From: Clostridiaceae bacterium
Lineage (GTDB): Bacteria > Bacillota > Clostridia > SK-Y3
Direction of reading: 5' to 3'
DNA: 64,000 nucleotides
Assembly: GCA_012735465.1 (NCBI GenBank)
Contig: JAAYHJ010000050.1
Span: 1-64,000 of the forward strand
Position numbers and translations under genes: made by a program. Below, in pieces: positions 55,328 to 64,000 of the stretch (positions are counted from its first letter, which is position 1; each line of letters opens with the position of its first letter). Under the pieces are notes generated by a model. The model had not been told where the DNA came from. It saw only the letters and a program-made list of their open reading frames with translations, and searched no databases.

Positions 55328-56992
55328 ATGGGTATTATGGAGTTGTTTCGTGTATTGAAACCGCTGCGGAGGCGCATGTTTATAAACCGTGCCCTTGACT
55401 GCATCCTTTGGGGCTTGTGCATAGGCGGAGCGGTTGGTGTCATTGTGGCAACAGCAGCCCTTTTTGTGCCCGTTGCTTTTGCATTAAATAAAGTGTTTTT
55501 ATGCATAGGCATTTCTTTTTTTGCCGCCCTTGTTGCAGCAGTTTTTATGTTTCCCGATTATAAGGCGGTGGCAGTACAGGGGGATAAGCTGGGCCTTAAG
55601 GAAAGACTGGTGACTGCGCTTGAATTAAAAGATGACAATAGCCCCATTGCGCGCATTCAACGCTTTGATGCGGTAAAAGCAGCACGTTCCATAAACTTTA
55701 AAAAAGCATACCCCTTTTATGTTGACCGAAAGAAACTTTTTGGTGCCCTGGGACTTTTTATGGCAATCGCACTTATATTTTTCATACCGTCGGACCAGCG
55801 GGAAATAGCCAGACAAAAAGAAAGAATAAAAAAAGCAATTGATGAACAGGTGGTGCAGGTTAAAAAGGAACAGGAAAAGCTGTCTCAAAACCGGGAGCTT
55901 ACACTGAAAGAGCGGGAAGAATTAAATGAGCAATTAAAAGAGCTGCTAAAGGAGCTGAAAAAGTCAAAAAATGAGCAGGATGCTGTAAAAGCCATTGCAC
56001 GAATGCAGCATAAATTGGACGAAATAAAGCAAAACTCCATGGATAAGGATTTGACCAGGTTGGGAGAAATGCTTTCCCGGCTGGAGGAAACCAAGGAAAT
56101 AGGCAATGCATTAAAAGAAGGAAGGTACGATGAGATTAGAGAAAAAATGGATGCGCTGGCCCGGAAACTTGAGAATATGGATGAAAATGAAGTAAATCAG
56201 TTGGCAGAAGAAATTGAAAAAATAGCCCGAAAAATCAATGAAAATCCTGAGCTGGCAGAAGCTCTGCAACAGCTGGCACAGGCAATGCAAAGCGGACAAT
56301 TTTCTCAGGAATTGGCTAACATGAGCACTGCCATGAGCAAGCTGGCAGGTAATGCGGCAATGCATAAGGCAATGCAAAGCTTGGGAAATGCACTTAGTCA
56401 GGCAAGGGCAAGTCTTGCAAGCGTTAATTCAGATCAGTTAGCCAACCCTATACTTGTATCCAACCTAAAGGGTTCATCACAGCAAGGTGAAACGGATAGC
56501 TCAAATACGGGTGTAAAGGGGCAAGGTTCTGCTGGGATTGCTCAAGGCGTAGGCCAAGGCAATAGTGGCTCAGATTCCCAGGGCGACTCAGGAGAAGGGG
56601 AAGGAAATGGTGGCAACGGAAGCGGAACGGGAGGCAGCGGAGTAGGAGATGGAACCGGAAGCGGAAGAGAGGGAAGCAGCCAAGGTGGCTTGGCGCAGGG
56701 GAACTCGGGTAAGGAACCCGGTGAAAAAAAGGTACGCAATTATGAGGAAATATATGCCTCAAAAAGAATTGACGGAGCCGACCAGGAGTCCTATGTGAGC
56801 GGAACTCAAAGGGATTCGGGTACCGTTGAACAGGTACAGGTGGAAGACGGCCCTGTATTGATGGGCGAGTCGCTTCCGTACAATGAAGTGTTTGAACAGT
56901 ACCGGTATGAAGCAATGAAGAGTTTGGAACGCAGCACAATCCCTGCTGCCATGAAGACATTGGTGGAGGAATATTTTTCTTCATTGGAATAG
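55328..56992 (+). CDS. Membrane coiled-coil, glycine/serine-rich protein
   Basis: 554 residues. Three membrane helices: ~25-48, ~55-75 and ~137-156; a long charged coiled coil ~158-345 (KKEQEKLSQNRELTLKER); a low-complexity Gly/Ser/Gln region ~378-465; and a conserved-looking C-terminal segment ending YRYEAMKSLERSTIPAAMKT. Proteins of this shape are often found beside MoxR ATPases. GGGGGG lies 7 bases before the ATG. It may be the membrane target of the MoxR chaperone; inference. Confidence 0.75.
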   Translation: MGIMELFRVLKPLRRRMFINRALDCILWGLCIGGAVGVIVATAALFVPVAFALNKVFLCIGISFFAALVAAVFMFPDYKAVAVQGDKLGLKERLVTALELKDDNSPIARIQRFDAVKAARSINFKKAYPFYVDRKKLFGALGLFMAIALIFFIPSDQREIARQKERIKKAIDEQVVQVKKEQEKLSQNRELTLKEREELNEQLKELLKELKKSKNEQDAVKAIARMQHKLDEIKQNSMDKDLTRLGEMLSRLEETKEIGNALKEGRYDEIREKMDALARKLENMDENEVNQLAEEIEKIARKINENPELAEALQQLAQAMQSGQFSQELANMSTAMSKLAGNAAMHKAMQSLGNALSQARASLASVNSDQLANPILVSNLKGSSQQGETDSSNTGVKGQGSAGIAQGVGQGNSGSDSQGDSGEGEGNGGNGSGTGGSGVGDGTGSGREGSSQGGLAQGNSGKEPGEKKVRNYEEIYASKRIDGADQESYVSGTQRDSGTVEQVQVEDGPVLMGESLPYNEVFEQYRYEAMKSLERSTIPAAMKTLVEEYFSSLE

Positions 56993-57026
56993 GCACAGTT
57001 TATTTGCAGGATAGGGGGGAATATAC

Positions 57027-58013
57027 ATGAATATAGATGGAAACGACATACAGCAATTTCATGAAGTATTTGGAAAAGTGGAGCAGGAAGTATCAAAACA
57101 TATTATAGGACAAAAAGATGTCATACGGCAGGTTTTAATAAGCATGTTTGCAGGAGGGAATATACTGCTGGAAGGGATGCCGGGACTGGGCAAGACCCAG
57201 CTTGTGAAAACCATTGGCAAAGCAATGGACCTGGGTTTTTCCAGAATACAGTTTACCCCTGATTTAATGCCTGCCGATGTGATTGGAACCAATGTTATTA
57301 CCCGGGGAGAAGACGGCATTAGCCGGTTTAAGTTTGAAAAAGGACCTGTATTTAGCAATATAGTGCTTGCCGATGAAATTAACCGGGCTACACCCAAAAC
57401 CCAAAGCGCCCTTTTGGAAGCTATGCAGGAGCAGACGGTTACGGTGGGAACCAGTACCTATAAACTGCCACAACCTTTTTTTGTACTGGCAACCCAAAAC
57501 CCCATAGAGATGGAAGGAACATATCCTCTGCCGGAAGCACAAATGGACAGGTTTTTGTTTAAGCTGGATGTAGGTTTTCCGTCCCTAGAAGAACTTCATG
57601 ATATCGTGATGCTAACAACTACCTCAGTTGAAAGTGCGGTAGAAAAAGTGACTACAGCTGAAGAAATGCTTAAGATGCGGGCAGTGGCAAGACAGGTACC
57701 CATTGCAAAACCTGTAATGGACTTTGCTTTAAAACTGGTGATGGCTACACATCCCCAATATGAACATTCACCTAAAATAACAAAGGACTATGTGCGCTAT
57801 GGCTCCAGTCCAAGGGGAGCGCAAAGCATAATCAGCGCAGCACGGGTAAGGGCCTTAAGCGAAGGAAGATATAATGTGTCTTTTGATGATATTCGCTATG
57901 TTGCCTTTCCTGCACTAAGGCATAGGATTTTCATGAATTTTGAAGGCCTATCGGAAGGCATCACCTCGGATACGGTAATAAGTCAAATTATTAATTCAAT
58001 GAAAATGGAATAA
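57027..58013 (+). CDS. MoxR-type AAA ATPase
   Basis: 328 residues. Walker A LEGMPGLGKTQLVKT, Walker B FSNIVLADEINRATPKTQSALLEAM, sensor 1 LATQNPIEMEGTYPLPEAQMDRF, and sensor 2 region YGSSPRGAQSII. MoxR ATPases act as chaperones for membrane or metal-dependent complexes. The usual next gene, a DUF58 protein, is absent: a terminator-like hairpin and ~700 noncoding bases follow. Confidence 0.95.
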   Translation: MNIDGNDIQQFHEVFGKVEQEVSKHIIGQKDVIRQVLISMFAGGNILLEGMPGLGKTQLVKTIGKAMDLGFSRIQFTPDLMPADVIGTNVITRGEDGISRFKFEKGPVFSNIVLADEINRATPKTQSALLEAMQEQTVTVGTSTYKLPQPFFVLATQNPIEMEGTYPLPEAQMDRFLFKLDVGFPSLEELHDIVMLTTTSVESAVEKVTTAEEMLKMRAVARQVPIAKPVMDFALKLVMATHPQYEHSPKITKDYVRYGSSPRGAQSIISAARVRALSEGRYNVSFDDIRYVAFPALRHRIFMNFEGLSEGITSDTVISQIINSMKME

Positions 58014-58095
58014 TAGAAAGAAAAATCATCTGAAAAATCTACTTTTACGTTATAAGGCATCTATTGTTATAATAGGTGTCTATATTAATGCCTAT

Positions 58096-58116
58096 AATTC
58101 ATTAGAATTTTTTTTC
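58096..58116 (+). terminator. Probable terminator of the MoxR operon
   Basis: AATTC (58096-58100), ATTA loop, GAATT (58105-58109), then a run of T. The stem is short and AT-rich; a 10-bp hairpin just upstream may add to it. Confidence 0.45.
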
Positions 58117-58527
58117 TACAAATCCTTGATATCCTTGCTGTGTAGTAGCTGCAATAAAGTTTATAATAGTTGAAGCCGAGGTTTTATAACAAAAAAACAG
58201 CCAAATCATCAATAAAAAGTTTCTAATTTTCGGATAATCTGTTATAATTAATACATATGAGACATTTATATCATCCTTTGCTATTGGTGGCCATGACTTA
58301 TACATCGGACGAATATAGGTGTCTTTTTAGCATTTGGAATTTTTTCTATCATCTTTGCTCATTTTATAGAAATGTGAAAAAGATTGGCAAAATGAGATAT
58401 ATCAACAAAGTTTTAAAGCACTTAGAAAATACTATTCTAATATAATCCCATTGATTTCCTATTGGGCAACAAGTTAGCATTATTAGCATCCACCAAAAAT
58501 AAAAATATGTTAGAAAGGAGGGGGTTA

Positions 58528-58563
58528 TTGGACCTTGATACTTGTTATAGATGTGTCCAATAA
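58528..58563 (+). CDS. Possible short leader ORF before the GH10 gene
   Basis: AAGGAGG (58515-58521) is followed after 6 bases by TTG and codons for MDLDTCYRCVQ, then TAA. ATTGGAC (58527-58533) and GTCCAAT (58555-58561) form an inverted repeat around it. Might be a leader peptide or chance. Confidence 0.2.
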   Translation: MDLDTCYRCVQ

Positions 58564-58719
58564 AAATAAGTTATGAATAAGATACGTAGCGTAGGTTAGT
58601 AACTGTATGCTTTTCCCATCTGCGCAAAAAAAGTAAATAGCAGGAATAGTTTTGTTTTAATCAAAAAAGTTTTCTTTTGTATTACTGGAATCATAACAAC
58701 GAAAGGAGGAGATCTACAT

Positions 58720-61053
58720 ATGTTGATTAAACATAAGAAGCTTAGATATAAATCTAGCTTTTCTTTAATAATGTCAATTATCATGATCCTTGGAATATTC
58801 TCTGCGGTTCCCGTATCTGCTGCTAGGCCCAATGCCAATAGATTGTATATGTTTACCTTTACACCTGCTGAAAAGGAGGTACAGGAGTCCTGGTTCAGCC
58901 CGTCGTCAGCATCCGAAATTACCTGGATTAGCGGCAGCGGTATCGGCTTCAATGATGACGATTATGTGCTTCAAGGTAAACATATAGGAACGGACTACAC
59001 CAGTGCAAACAATGCGATTCGTCTTATTCTTCCCGAGCCCCTTCCGGCAGGACAAATTTATAATATCCAGGTATCTTTTTATGTTCCTTCCAGCTATAAC
59101 CAGGGTAAAAGCACTATTACAGGTCCCGGTATCGTGTTAAACGGAGGATACAATAACAGTGCTTATAGGCTGCCCTCATCCGCCGGAACAATTTCAATGA
59201 ACACATGGAAGATCGTAAATGTCAATACACCTCGTATGACAGAAAACATTTGGAGCATTGACTTTCGCTTTGATACCAATACTGCTGCAAATCATCCCGA
59301 TGTCTGGTACATAGACAACATTGTGATAAGCCGGCTGGCATGGGATATAACAATTCCTTCACTGGCTGATGCCTACAAGGAAAACTTTCTTTTAGGCAAT
59401 ATTATTTCGCCAAACCAGATTAATACCGAAACTACCAACATGTTTAAGCACCATTACAATGTTGTGACCGCTGAAAATCATATGAAACCAAGTATGATCA
59501 GCAATGCAAAAGGAGTTTACAACTTCTCAAGTGCCGATTCGATCATATCCTGGGCTCAGCAGAACGACATAAAGGTTCATGGACATACATTGGTTTGGCA
59601 TTCCCAATCTCCGAACTGGCTGTACAGGAATCCGGATAACACACCGCTTACACGCAGTGAAGCCCGCCAGAATATGCAGGATTATATAAATAATGTTGCC
59701 GGGCACTTTGCCGGTAAGGTTATTTCCTGGGATGTTGTCAATGAAGCCTTTGAAGGCGGCTCTCTTCCGGTGACCGATTGGAAGGCAGTCACCAGAAAAA
59801 ATTCACCTTGGTATTTAGCCTATGCTAATGGCGCTGATACAGCAAAAGGTGAAAGCGGTGCTGATTATATCTACGATGCTTTTGTTTTTGCTCGCCTGGC
59901 TGACCCGAATGCAATCCTTGTATACAACGATTATAATGAAACCGATGCCTGGAAGCGGGAAGCCATGGTCCTGATGGTTGAAGACCTTAATGCAAAATGG
60001 CTAAACGACCCGCGCAATACCGACCCTGAACGTAAGCTTATTGAACGCATTGGAATGCAGTCCCACCATTTTACCCAGTACCCACCCGTGTCCTTCGTGG
60101 AAGCTTCTATCCGACGCTTCATTCAAGCCGGCGTAATGATTGATGTGTCTGAGCTTGATATCGGTTATGGTTCTTATAACGGGCCGACAAACCAGACGCT
60201 TAATGATAAGCAGCAGGTAGAGCAGGCCATATACTATGCCCGCCTGTTTGAAATTTACAAAGCTTATGATGCATATATAACGCGTGTAACATTCTGGGGC
60301 CAGGCGGACTCCTTGAGCTGGCGTTCTGATTACAGCCCTCTGGTGTTCGACCGGGCATATGCCCCCAAAGAAGCTTATTATGCAGTTTTGGACCCAAGCG
60401 GTTATCTAATGGAAAAAGGTATTGCACCTCGTTCGCTCCATGACTTGAATATCACGATAGATACCAACACAATTACTGCAGGGCTTCCGGCTAATATTAC
60501 TGTTAAGGCTACTGCTGCTGATTTAGGAAACTATAATGTTATTGCATATCTTGATAAGGACGGCAAGGTATGCAGCGATGAGTTTAGACTCGTTAACGGT
60601 ACCGCACAGGTTGTTATTCCAAGGGCACCTGAAGCCGGCCAGTATAGAATTGTTGTTAAAGCTTATAGTGGTTCCGACTTGTTTGCTGCAAAGGCCGTTC
60701 CGGTGACCATTGTTGACGAGCCAGTGGAAAAGGATTTTACCATTAACGCTACCTATGAACCGGCTGCACTGACAGCAGATAAATTATTTACTGCAAAGGT
60801 GGAAGTAACCAGACATAAATATGAAGACAGTCCGGTGCTGCTCATTGTAGCTCTTTATAACAAGGATAACCGCATGATAAATGTAAGCTATATTTCAAAG
60901 AATTTTGAAAGAGGAACTCCCCAAACTATGGCTGCTGGTTTCAGGCTTCCGTCGGATGTGGAAGGACACAGGGTTAAGTTTTTTGTATGGGATGGTAGCG
61001 ATATGAGTGATACATCAATGACTCCTCTGTCCGATGCAATTACGGTCCAATAG
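58720..61053 (+). CDS. Secreted CBM22-GH10 endo-beta-1,4-xylanase
   Basis: 777 residues. Signal peptide ~1-35; CBM22-like domain ~40-208; GH10 catalytic domain ~212-575 with HGHTLVWHSQSPNW, the acid/base Glu in SWDVVNEAFEGG, IGMQSHHFTQYP and the nucleophile Glu in VMIDVSELDIGYG; an Ig-like domain ~583-665; and a C-terminal module ~670-777 homologous to the end of the GH95 protein. It cuts xylan backbones outside the cell. No dockerin or SLH domain. GAAAGGAGGAG lies before the ATG. Confidence 0.95.
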   Translation: MLIKHKKLRYKSSFSLIMSIIMILGIFSAVPVSAARPNANRLYMFTFTPAEKEVQESWFSPSSASEITWISGSGIGFNDDDYVLQGKHIGTDYTSANNAIRLILPEPLPAGQIYNIQVSFYVPSSYNQGKSTITGPGIVLNGGYNNSAYRLPSSAGTISMNTWKIVNVNTPRMTENIWSIDFRFDTNTAANHPDVWYIDNIVISRLAWDITIPSLADAYKENFLLGNIISPNQINTETTNMFKHHYNVVTAENHMKPSMISNAKGVYNFSSADSIISWAQQNDIKVHGHTLVWHSQSPNWLYRNPDNTPLTRSEARQNMQDYINNVAGHFAGKVISWDVVNEAFEGGSLPVTDWKAVTRKNSPWYLAYANGADTAKGESGADYIYDAFVFARLADPNAILVYNDYNETDAWKREAMVLMVEDLNAKWLNDPRNTDPERKLIERIGMQSHHFTQYPPVSFVEASIRRFIQAGVMIDVSELDIGYGSYNGPTNQTLNDKQQVEQAIYYARLFEIYKAYDAYITRVTFWGQADSLSWRSDYSPLVFDRAYAPKEAYYAVLDPSGYLMEKGIAPRSLHDLNITIDTNTITAGLPANITVKATAADLGNYNVIAYLDKDGKVCSDEFRLVNGTAQVVIPRAPEAGQYRIVVKAYSGSDLFAAKAVPVTIVDEPVEKDFTINATYEPAALTADKLFTAKVEVTRHKYEDSPVLLIVALYNKDNRMINVSYISKNFERGTPQTMAAGFRLPSDVEGHRVKFFVWDGSDMSDTSMTPLSDAITVQ

Positions 61054-61073
61054 CATAAACCAAGAGGTTAAAA

Positions 61074-61113
61074 AAGAAACCGATTCTAAAAAAATGAATC
61101 GGTTTCTTTTTTT
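61074..61113. terminator. Terminator between the GH10 gene and the HisJ-like gene
   Basis: AAGAAACCGATTC (61074-61086) pairs with GAATCGGTTTCTT (61096-61108) over 13 bp, followed by a T run on the plus strand. A-rich flanks give a T run on the minus strand too, so it can serve both convergent genes. Confidence 0.92.
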
Positions 61114-61116
61114 ATC

Positions 61117-61917
61117 TTAATCGATGGGCACATAGATTGGATTTAGCTGTTTAAAATTTGCGATATATCTGAATCCGGCACACCGCAGCATATCCAGCGC
61201 ATAGTCGAAACCGTGTCCGATGTACTCGGGTGAATGGGCATCAGAGCCAATGGTAATCAATTCTCCTCCCAATTCTTTATATTTCTTAAGAATATCCAGG
61301 GTTGGCATAGGTGTCCCAAGACCATAGCGGAATCCGGAAGTATTAATTTCTATTCCATGACCCGATTCAATTATTTTTTTTAATATGCTGTTTAATAGGT
61401 CATCAAATTCACCGGGGCGAAAGAAATTATCGGTATAACCGCCGTACCGGCGAATGAGGTCCAAATGCCCATATACGCTGTACTTGTCAAAAGAAGATAC
61501 CGAGTCATATACCTCTTTCAAATACCTTTCGTAGGATTGCTCACGGGTTTTCCCAGCACAAAAATCGCCCACATGCATATCAAGGTGGTCAATGACATGG
61601 GTGGACAGTATAATAAAGTCAAAGGGATGTTCATTCAAGAGATTGAGAGTTTCCTGGTGTACGTGGGGTTGAAGCCCTATTTCAACGCCAAAAGCAATGG
61701 TCAGTTTGTCCTGGTATTTTTCCCGTACTTTTTGTAAAGCAATCCTGTACTCATGATAATCAATCATAAAAGAATCGTCAAAATTTGGATAGTCAAAGTC
61801 CACATGATCTGTAAAGGCAATATCGGTTAACCCTATGTCTATGGCCTTTTCACAGGCAGCCTCCATGCTCATTTGAGAATCAGTGGAAAAATTTGAATGA
61901 ATATGATAATCATGCAT
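61117..61917 (-). CDS. HisJ-family histidinol-phosphatase (PHP domain)
   Basis: 266 residues. PHP-type metal phosphatase: HxH at residues 5-7 (DYHIHSNFSTDS), AFTDHVDFDYP, ILSTHVIDHLDM, YGHLDLIRRYGGY, EINTSGFRYG and TIGSDAHSPEYIG supply the metal ligands. HisJ removes phosphate from L-histidinol phosphate in histidine synthesis; no other his genes are in the window, so a related phosphatase role is possible. It converges with the xylanase gene. Confidence 0.9.
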   Translation of the reverse strand: MHDYHIHSNFSTDSQMSMEAACEKAIDIGLTDIAFTDHVDFDYPNFDDSFMIDYHEYRIALQKVREKYQDKLTIAFGVEIGLQPHVHQETLNLLNEHPFDFIILSTHVIDHLDMHVGDFCAGKTREQSYERYLKEVYDSVSSFDKYSVYGHLDLIRRYGGYTDNFFRPGEFDDLLNSILKKIIESGHGIEINTSGFRYGLGTPMPTLDILKKYKELGGELITIGSDAHSPEYIGHGFDYALDMLRCAGFRYIANFKQLNPIYVPID

Positions 61918-62114
61918 AGGTAATCAGTCCTTTAAATATATTATAAATGTTTTACTCTTCTATTATTATACAAAAATAATTATAAAACGCAAATATCGGT
62001 GGAATATGTATCACATTGCCGAAAGTTGCTTGAATGATATGTACAAGGGTATAATAATAAACAAGTAAGTAAAAAAATACATAATAGTGGATAGCATAGG
62101 ATGGGAGGATTAGT

Positions 62115-63541
62115 ATGAGTGAACAACAAAAAACACAGGGTCAAGAGCTGTTTGATTCATTAAAGTACGAGGTAAAAAACGGCTGGGAACGCATTTCCCA
62201 GGAAGATGCCCAAAATATATTCGAATTTTGCGAAGGATACAAGGCTTTCCTTGACAAATGTAAGACGGAACGGGAATGTGTGCAGGAAATTATAAAAGTT
62301 GCACGGGCAAAAGGTTTTGTATCCCTTGATGAGATAAAGGAAAACAGGCTGAAAAAGGGGGACAAAGTATATAGTGTAAACAGGGGCAAGGGAGTGGTCC
62401 TGGCAGTTATTGGAGATAAGCCTTTGGAAGAAGGGGTAAATATTGTGGGTGCCCATTTGGATGTGCCCAGGCTTGATTTAAAACAAAACCCCCTATATGA
62501 AGATTCGGAACTGGTACTATTAAAAACCCATTATTACGGGGGGATAAAAAAATACCAGTGGACAACCATACCTCTTTCCATACATGGAGTGGTTATGAAT
62601 AGGGATGGTAAGCGCATAGATATTGCAATAGGTGAAGATGAAAGTGATCCGGTTTTTTGTATTACCGACCTGCTGCCACACCTGGCGCAGGAGCAAATGC
62701 AGAAAAAGATGAGCGAAGGGATTACTGGGGAAGGGCTAAACGTCTTGTTTGGCAGCATTCCTTACAGGGATGAAAAGGTAAAAGAAAAGATAAAGTTAAA
62801 CATATTGAGGGAACTAAATGAAAAATATGGAATACATGAAGAAGATTTTATAAGTGCGGAACTGGAAGTTGTACCTGCATTTAAGGCAAGGGATGTGGGC
62901 CTGGACCGCAGCATGGTTGGTGCCTATGGACAGGATGACCGGGTTTGCAGCTATACAGCATTACAGGCTATTTTAGAGATTGAAAATCCTGAAAGGACTG
63001 CAATTTGTTTATTGGTTGATAAAGAAGAAATTGGAAGCATGGGTAGTACGGGCATGCAATCCCGATTTTTTGAAAACGTATTGGCAGAAATGTGTTACCT
63101 GACTTCAGGGAGTTACAACGACTTGATGTTGCGCAGATGTTTATCAAAATCGAGATGCTTATCGGCCGATGTCAGTGCAGCAGTTGACCCAAATTACGAA
63201 GAAGCACATGACAAAAAAATGCGCCTTTCCTTGGCAGGGGCGTGGTTATAACCAAATATACCGGCTCAAGGGGTAAATCCGGTTCCAGTGATGCAAATGC
63301 TGAATTTGTAGGTTTTGTTAGAAATTTATTTAACAGCAATAACGTATTATGGCAGACAGGAGAATTGGGTAAGGTGGACCAGGGAGGTGGGGGTACCATT
63401 GCCCAGTTTGTTGCAAACCTGGATATGGAGGTTGTAGACTGCGGTGTTGCCCTTTTATCCATGCATGCACCCCTTGAAATTTCCAGCAAGTTAGATGTGT
63501 ACATGGCATTCCGGGCATACAGTGTTTTTTTGAAAGCTTAG
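62115..63541 (+). pseudogene. M18 aminopeptidase gene with a frameshift in an A7 run
   Basis: The first frame (62115-63251, 378 residues) and the second (to 63541) together make one M18 zinc aminopeptidase of ~475 residues. Frame one holds GAHLDVPRLDLK, DKEEIGSMGSTG and DVSAAVDPNYEEAHD; frame two holds VVITKYTGSRGKSGSSDANA, TGELGKVDQGGGGT and the last metal ligand His in LLSMHAPLEIS. The join is at GAC-AAA-AAA-ATG near 63202-63211: one more A in the run restores KKNAPFLGRGVVITKY, the family sequence. It is otherwise undamaged, so a recent mutation, a sequencing error or slippage at the homopolymer are all possible. Confidence 0.88.
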
Positions 63542-63590
63542 TTTTTTACTGTACTTTAAAGGTAAGTTATATTACAATATAAGTATAAGC

Positions 63591-63612
63591 ATGCCAATTG
63601 GCCAATTGGCAT
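63591..63612. promoter_or_regulatory. 22-bp perfect palindrome upstream of the lipoprotein gene
   Basis: ATGCCAATTGG (63591-63601) is followed directly by its exact complement CCAATTGGCAT (63602-63612). It lies 22 bases before the lipoprotein start codon. No T run follows, so an operator is more likely than a terminator. Confidence 0.55.
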
Positions 63613-63634
63613 TATACTAGAAAGAAGGTTTGAT

Positions 63635-64000
63635 ATGGCACGAAAATTTTTCAAAATATTTATTTCACTTCTCACTATAGTTATCATGCTTACTTCTTGT
63701 GCAACGAAAAATGATGTGGAAATGGAAGTACCACGGTTTGAATTGGAAGAAAAAAACAGTGAAACCAAGGAAAAATCAGACTTGCCGGAACAGAAGCAGG
63801 ATGAGCGGAAGGATGAAGATGTACCAAAAGATGAATATGAGCCGAGAGATGTATATGAAAATGAACAAAAAGATGAGTATAGAAATGAGAAAAAGGATGA
63901 ACAAAAAAAAGAACAACAGTTAGAAACTATTGAAGATGTACAAAAAAACGATTCATCAGATAATGCTCAAAGAAATTTACTAAATAATAAGAAATATGGT
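63635..64000 (+). CDS. Charged lipoprotein, 5' part
   Basis: 122 residues are visible and the frame runs off the window. The N-terminus RKFFKIFISLLTIVIMLTSCA is a lipoprotein signal with lipobox LTSC, so the protein would be anchored outside the membrane. What follows is a low-complexity, highly charged Glu/Lys/Asp-rich stretch (DEYEPRDVYENEQKDEYRNE) with loose KDE and KDEY repeats, probably disordered. AAAGAAGG precedes the ATG. The functional domain, if any, lies beyond the window. Confidence 0.75.
   Translation, partial: MARKFFKIFISLLTIVIMLTSCATKNDVEMEVPRFELEEKNSETKEKSDLPEQKQDERKDEDVPKDEYEPRDVYENEQKDEYRNEKKDEQKKEQQLETIEDVQKNDSSDNAQRNLLNNKKYG

Larger units (their letters stand above)
58014..58719. 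other. Noncoding region between MoxR and the GH10 gene
   Basis: 706 bases with no convincing gene. It holds a compound hairpin (arms near 58047-58056 and 58062-58071), a terminator-like hairpin with T run (58096-58116), a small ORF with a strong ribosome site (58528-58563) enclosed by a 7-bp inverted repeat, and the GH10 ribosome site GAAAGGAGGAG. Short reading frames at 58102-58305 (minus) and 58257-58445 (plus) have no recognisable match. Confidence 0.6.

Noticed and set aside
58102-58305. Minus-strand frame of 67 codons in the same gap
   Set aside because: No ribosome site or domain; it ends in the T-run hairpin of the MoxR operon.
58257-58445. Plus-strand frame of 62 codons in the MoxR-xylanase gap
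   Set aside because: No ribosome site, no recognisable domain, and AT-rich composition like the surrounding noncoding DNA.

Overview
The window reads as chromosomal DNA of a spore-forming, plant-polysaccharide-degrading anaerobic clostridium (Firmicutes). The basis is a complete spoIIIA sporulation operon, low-GC base composition, AGGAGG-type ribosome sites, type II dehydroquinase, a CD1247-type protein beside efp, and large secreted GH95 and GH10 enzymes. The genus is inference; an Acetivibrio, Ruminiclostridium or Pseudoclostridium relative would fit. I see no phage, insertion sequence, CRISPR array or rRNA.

Layout. 1-1548: 3' part of a secreted DNRLRE/golvesin-type protein. 1713-6290: ComFB-like protein, shikimate kinase, endonuclease-IV-like barrel, dehydroquinase, M24 peptidase, EF-P and a zinc-ribbon protein. 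6425-11722: spoIIIAA-AH. 11745-15514 (minus): a GGDEF plus HD-GYP sensor and a TIM-barrel protein. 15799-17115: secreted stalk-domain protein. 17247-24455: a copper-handling block (DUF2318 protein, two-component system, HMA/TauE/cupredoxin fusion, CopA, CopZ). 24578-26965: OPT transporter and a lone PqqD-like protein. 26984-30335 (minus): arginase/UPF0489-like protein, groEL, groES and a CmpB-type membrane protein, with a CIRCE operator and promoter upstream of the membrane-protein gene. 30828-36008: 1726-residue GH95 enzyme. 36477-43221: livGFHMJ, a creatininase-family amidohydrolase and a type I asparaginase, locally GC-richer. 43349-43437: tRNA-Leu(CAA), minus strand. 43679-50947: aroC, ECF sigma and anti-sigma, DUF3006-like protein, polA, coaE and a lytic transglycosylase. 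51027-58013: large membrane protein, ABC ATPase and permease, coiled-coil protein and MoxR ATPase. 58720-61053: GH10 xylanase. 61117-63541: HisJ-like phosphatase (minus) and a frameshifted M18 aminopeptidase. 63635-end: start of a charged lipoprotein.

How parts work together. aroK, aroQ and aroC are three shikimate-pathway steps. The spoIIIA genes build the mother-cell side of the SpoIIIA-SpoIIQ channel. The copper block pairs a sensor system with a chaperone, an efflux ATPase and a membrane fusion protein. The liv block looks like uptake plus hydrolysis of an amide-bearing compound. The GH95 and GH10 enzymes share the same C-terminal module of about 105 residues.

Most worth checking: the A7 frameshift in the M18 gene; the HrcA-type operator placed ahead of a membrane protein rather than directly ahead of groES; a TTGACA promoter with a 14-bp palindrome in its spacer before liv; the shared CAZyme tail; the copper fusion protein with its two-component system; and the ABC/MoxR envelope cluster. 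I do not claim a proven new system; the last two are the best candidates for undescribed biology.
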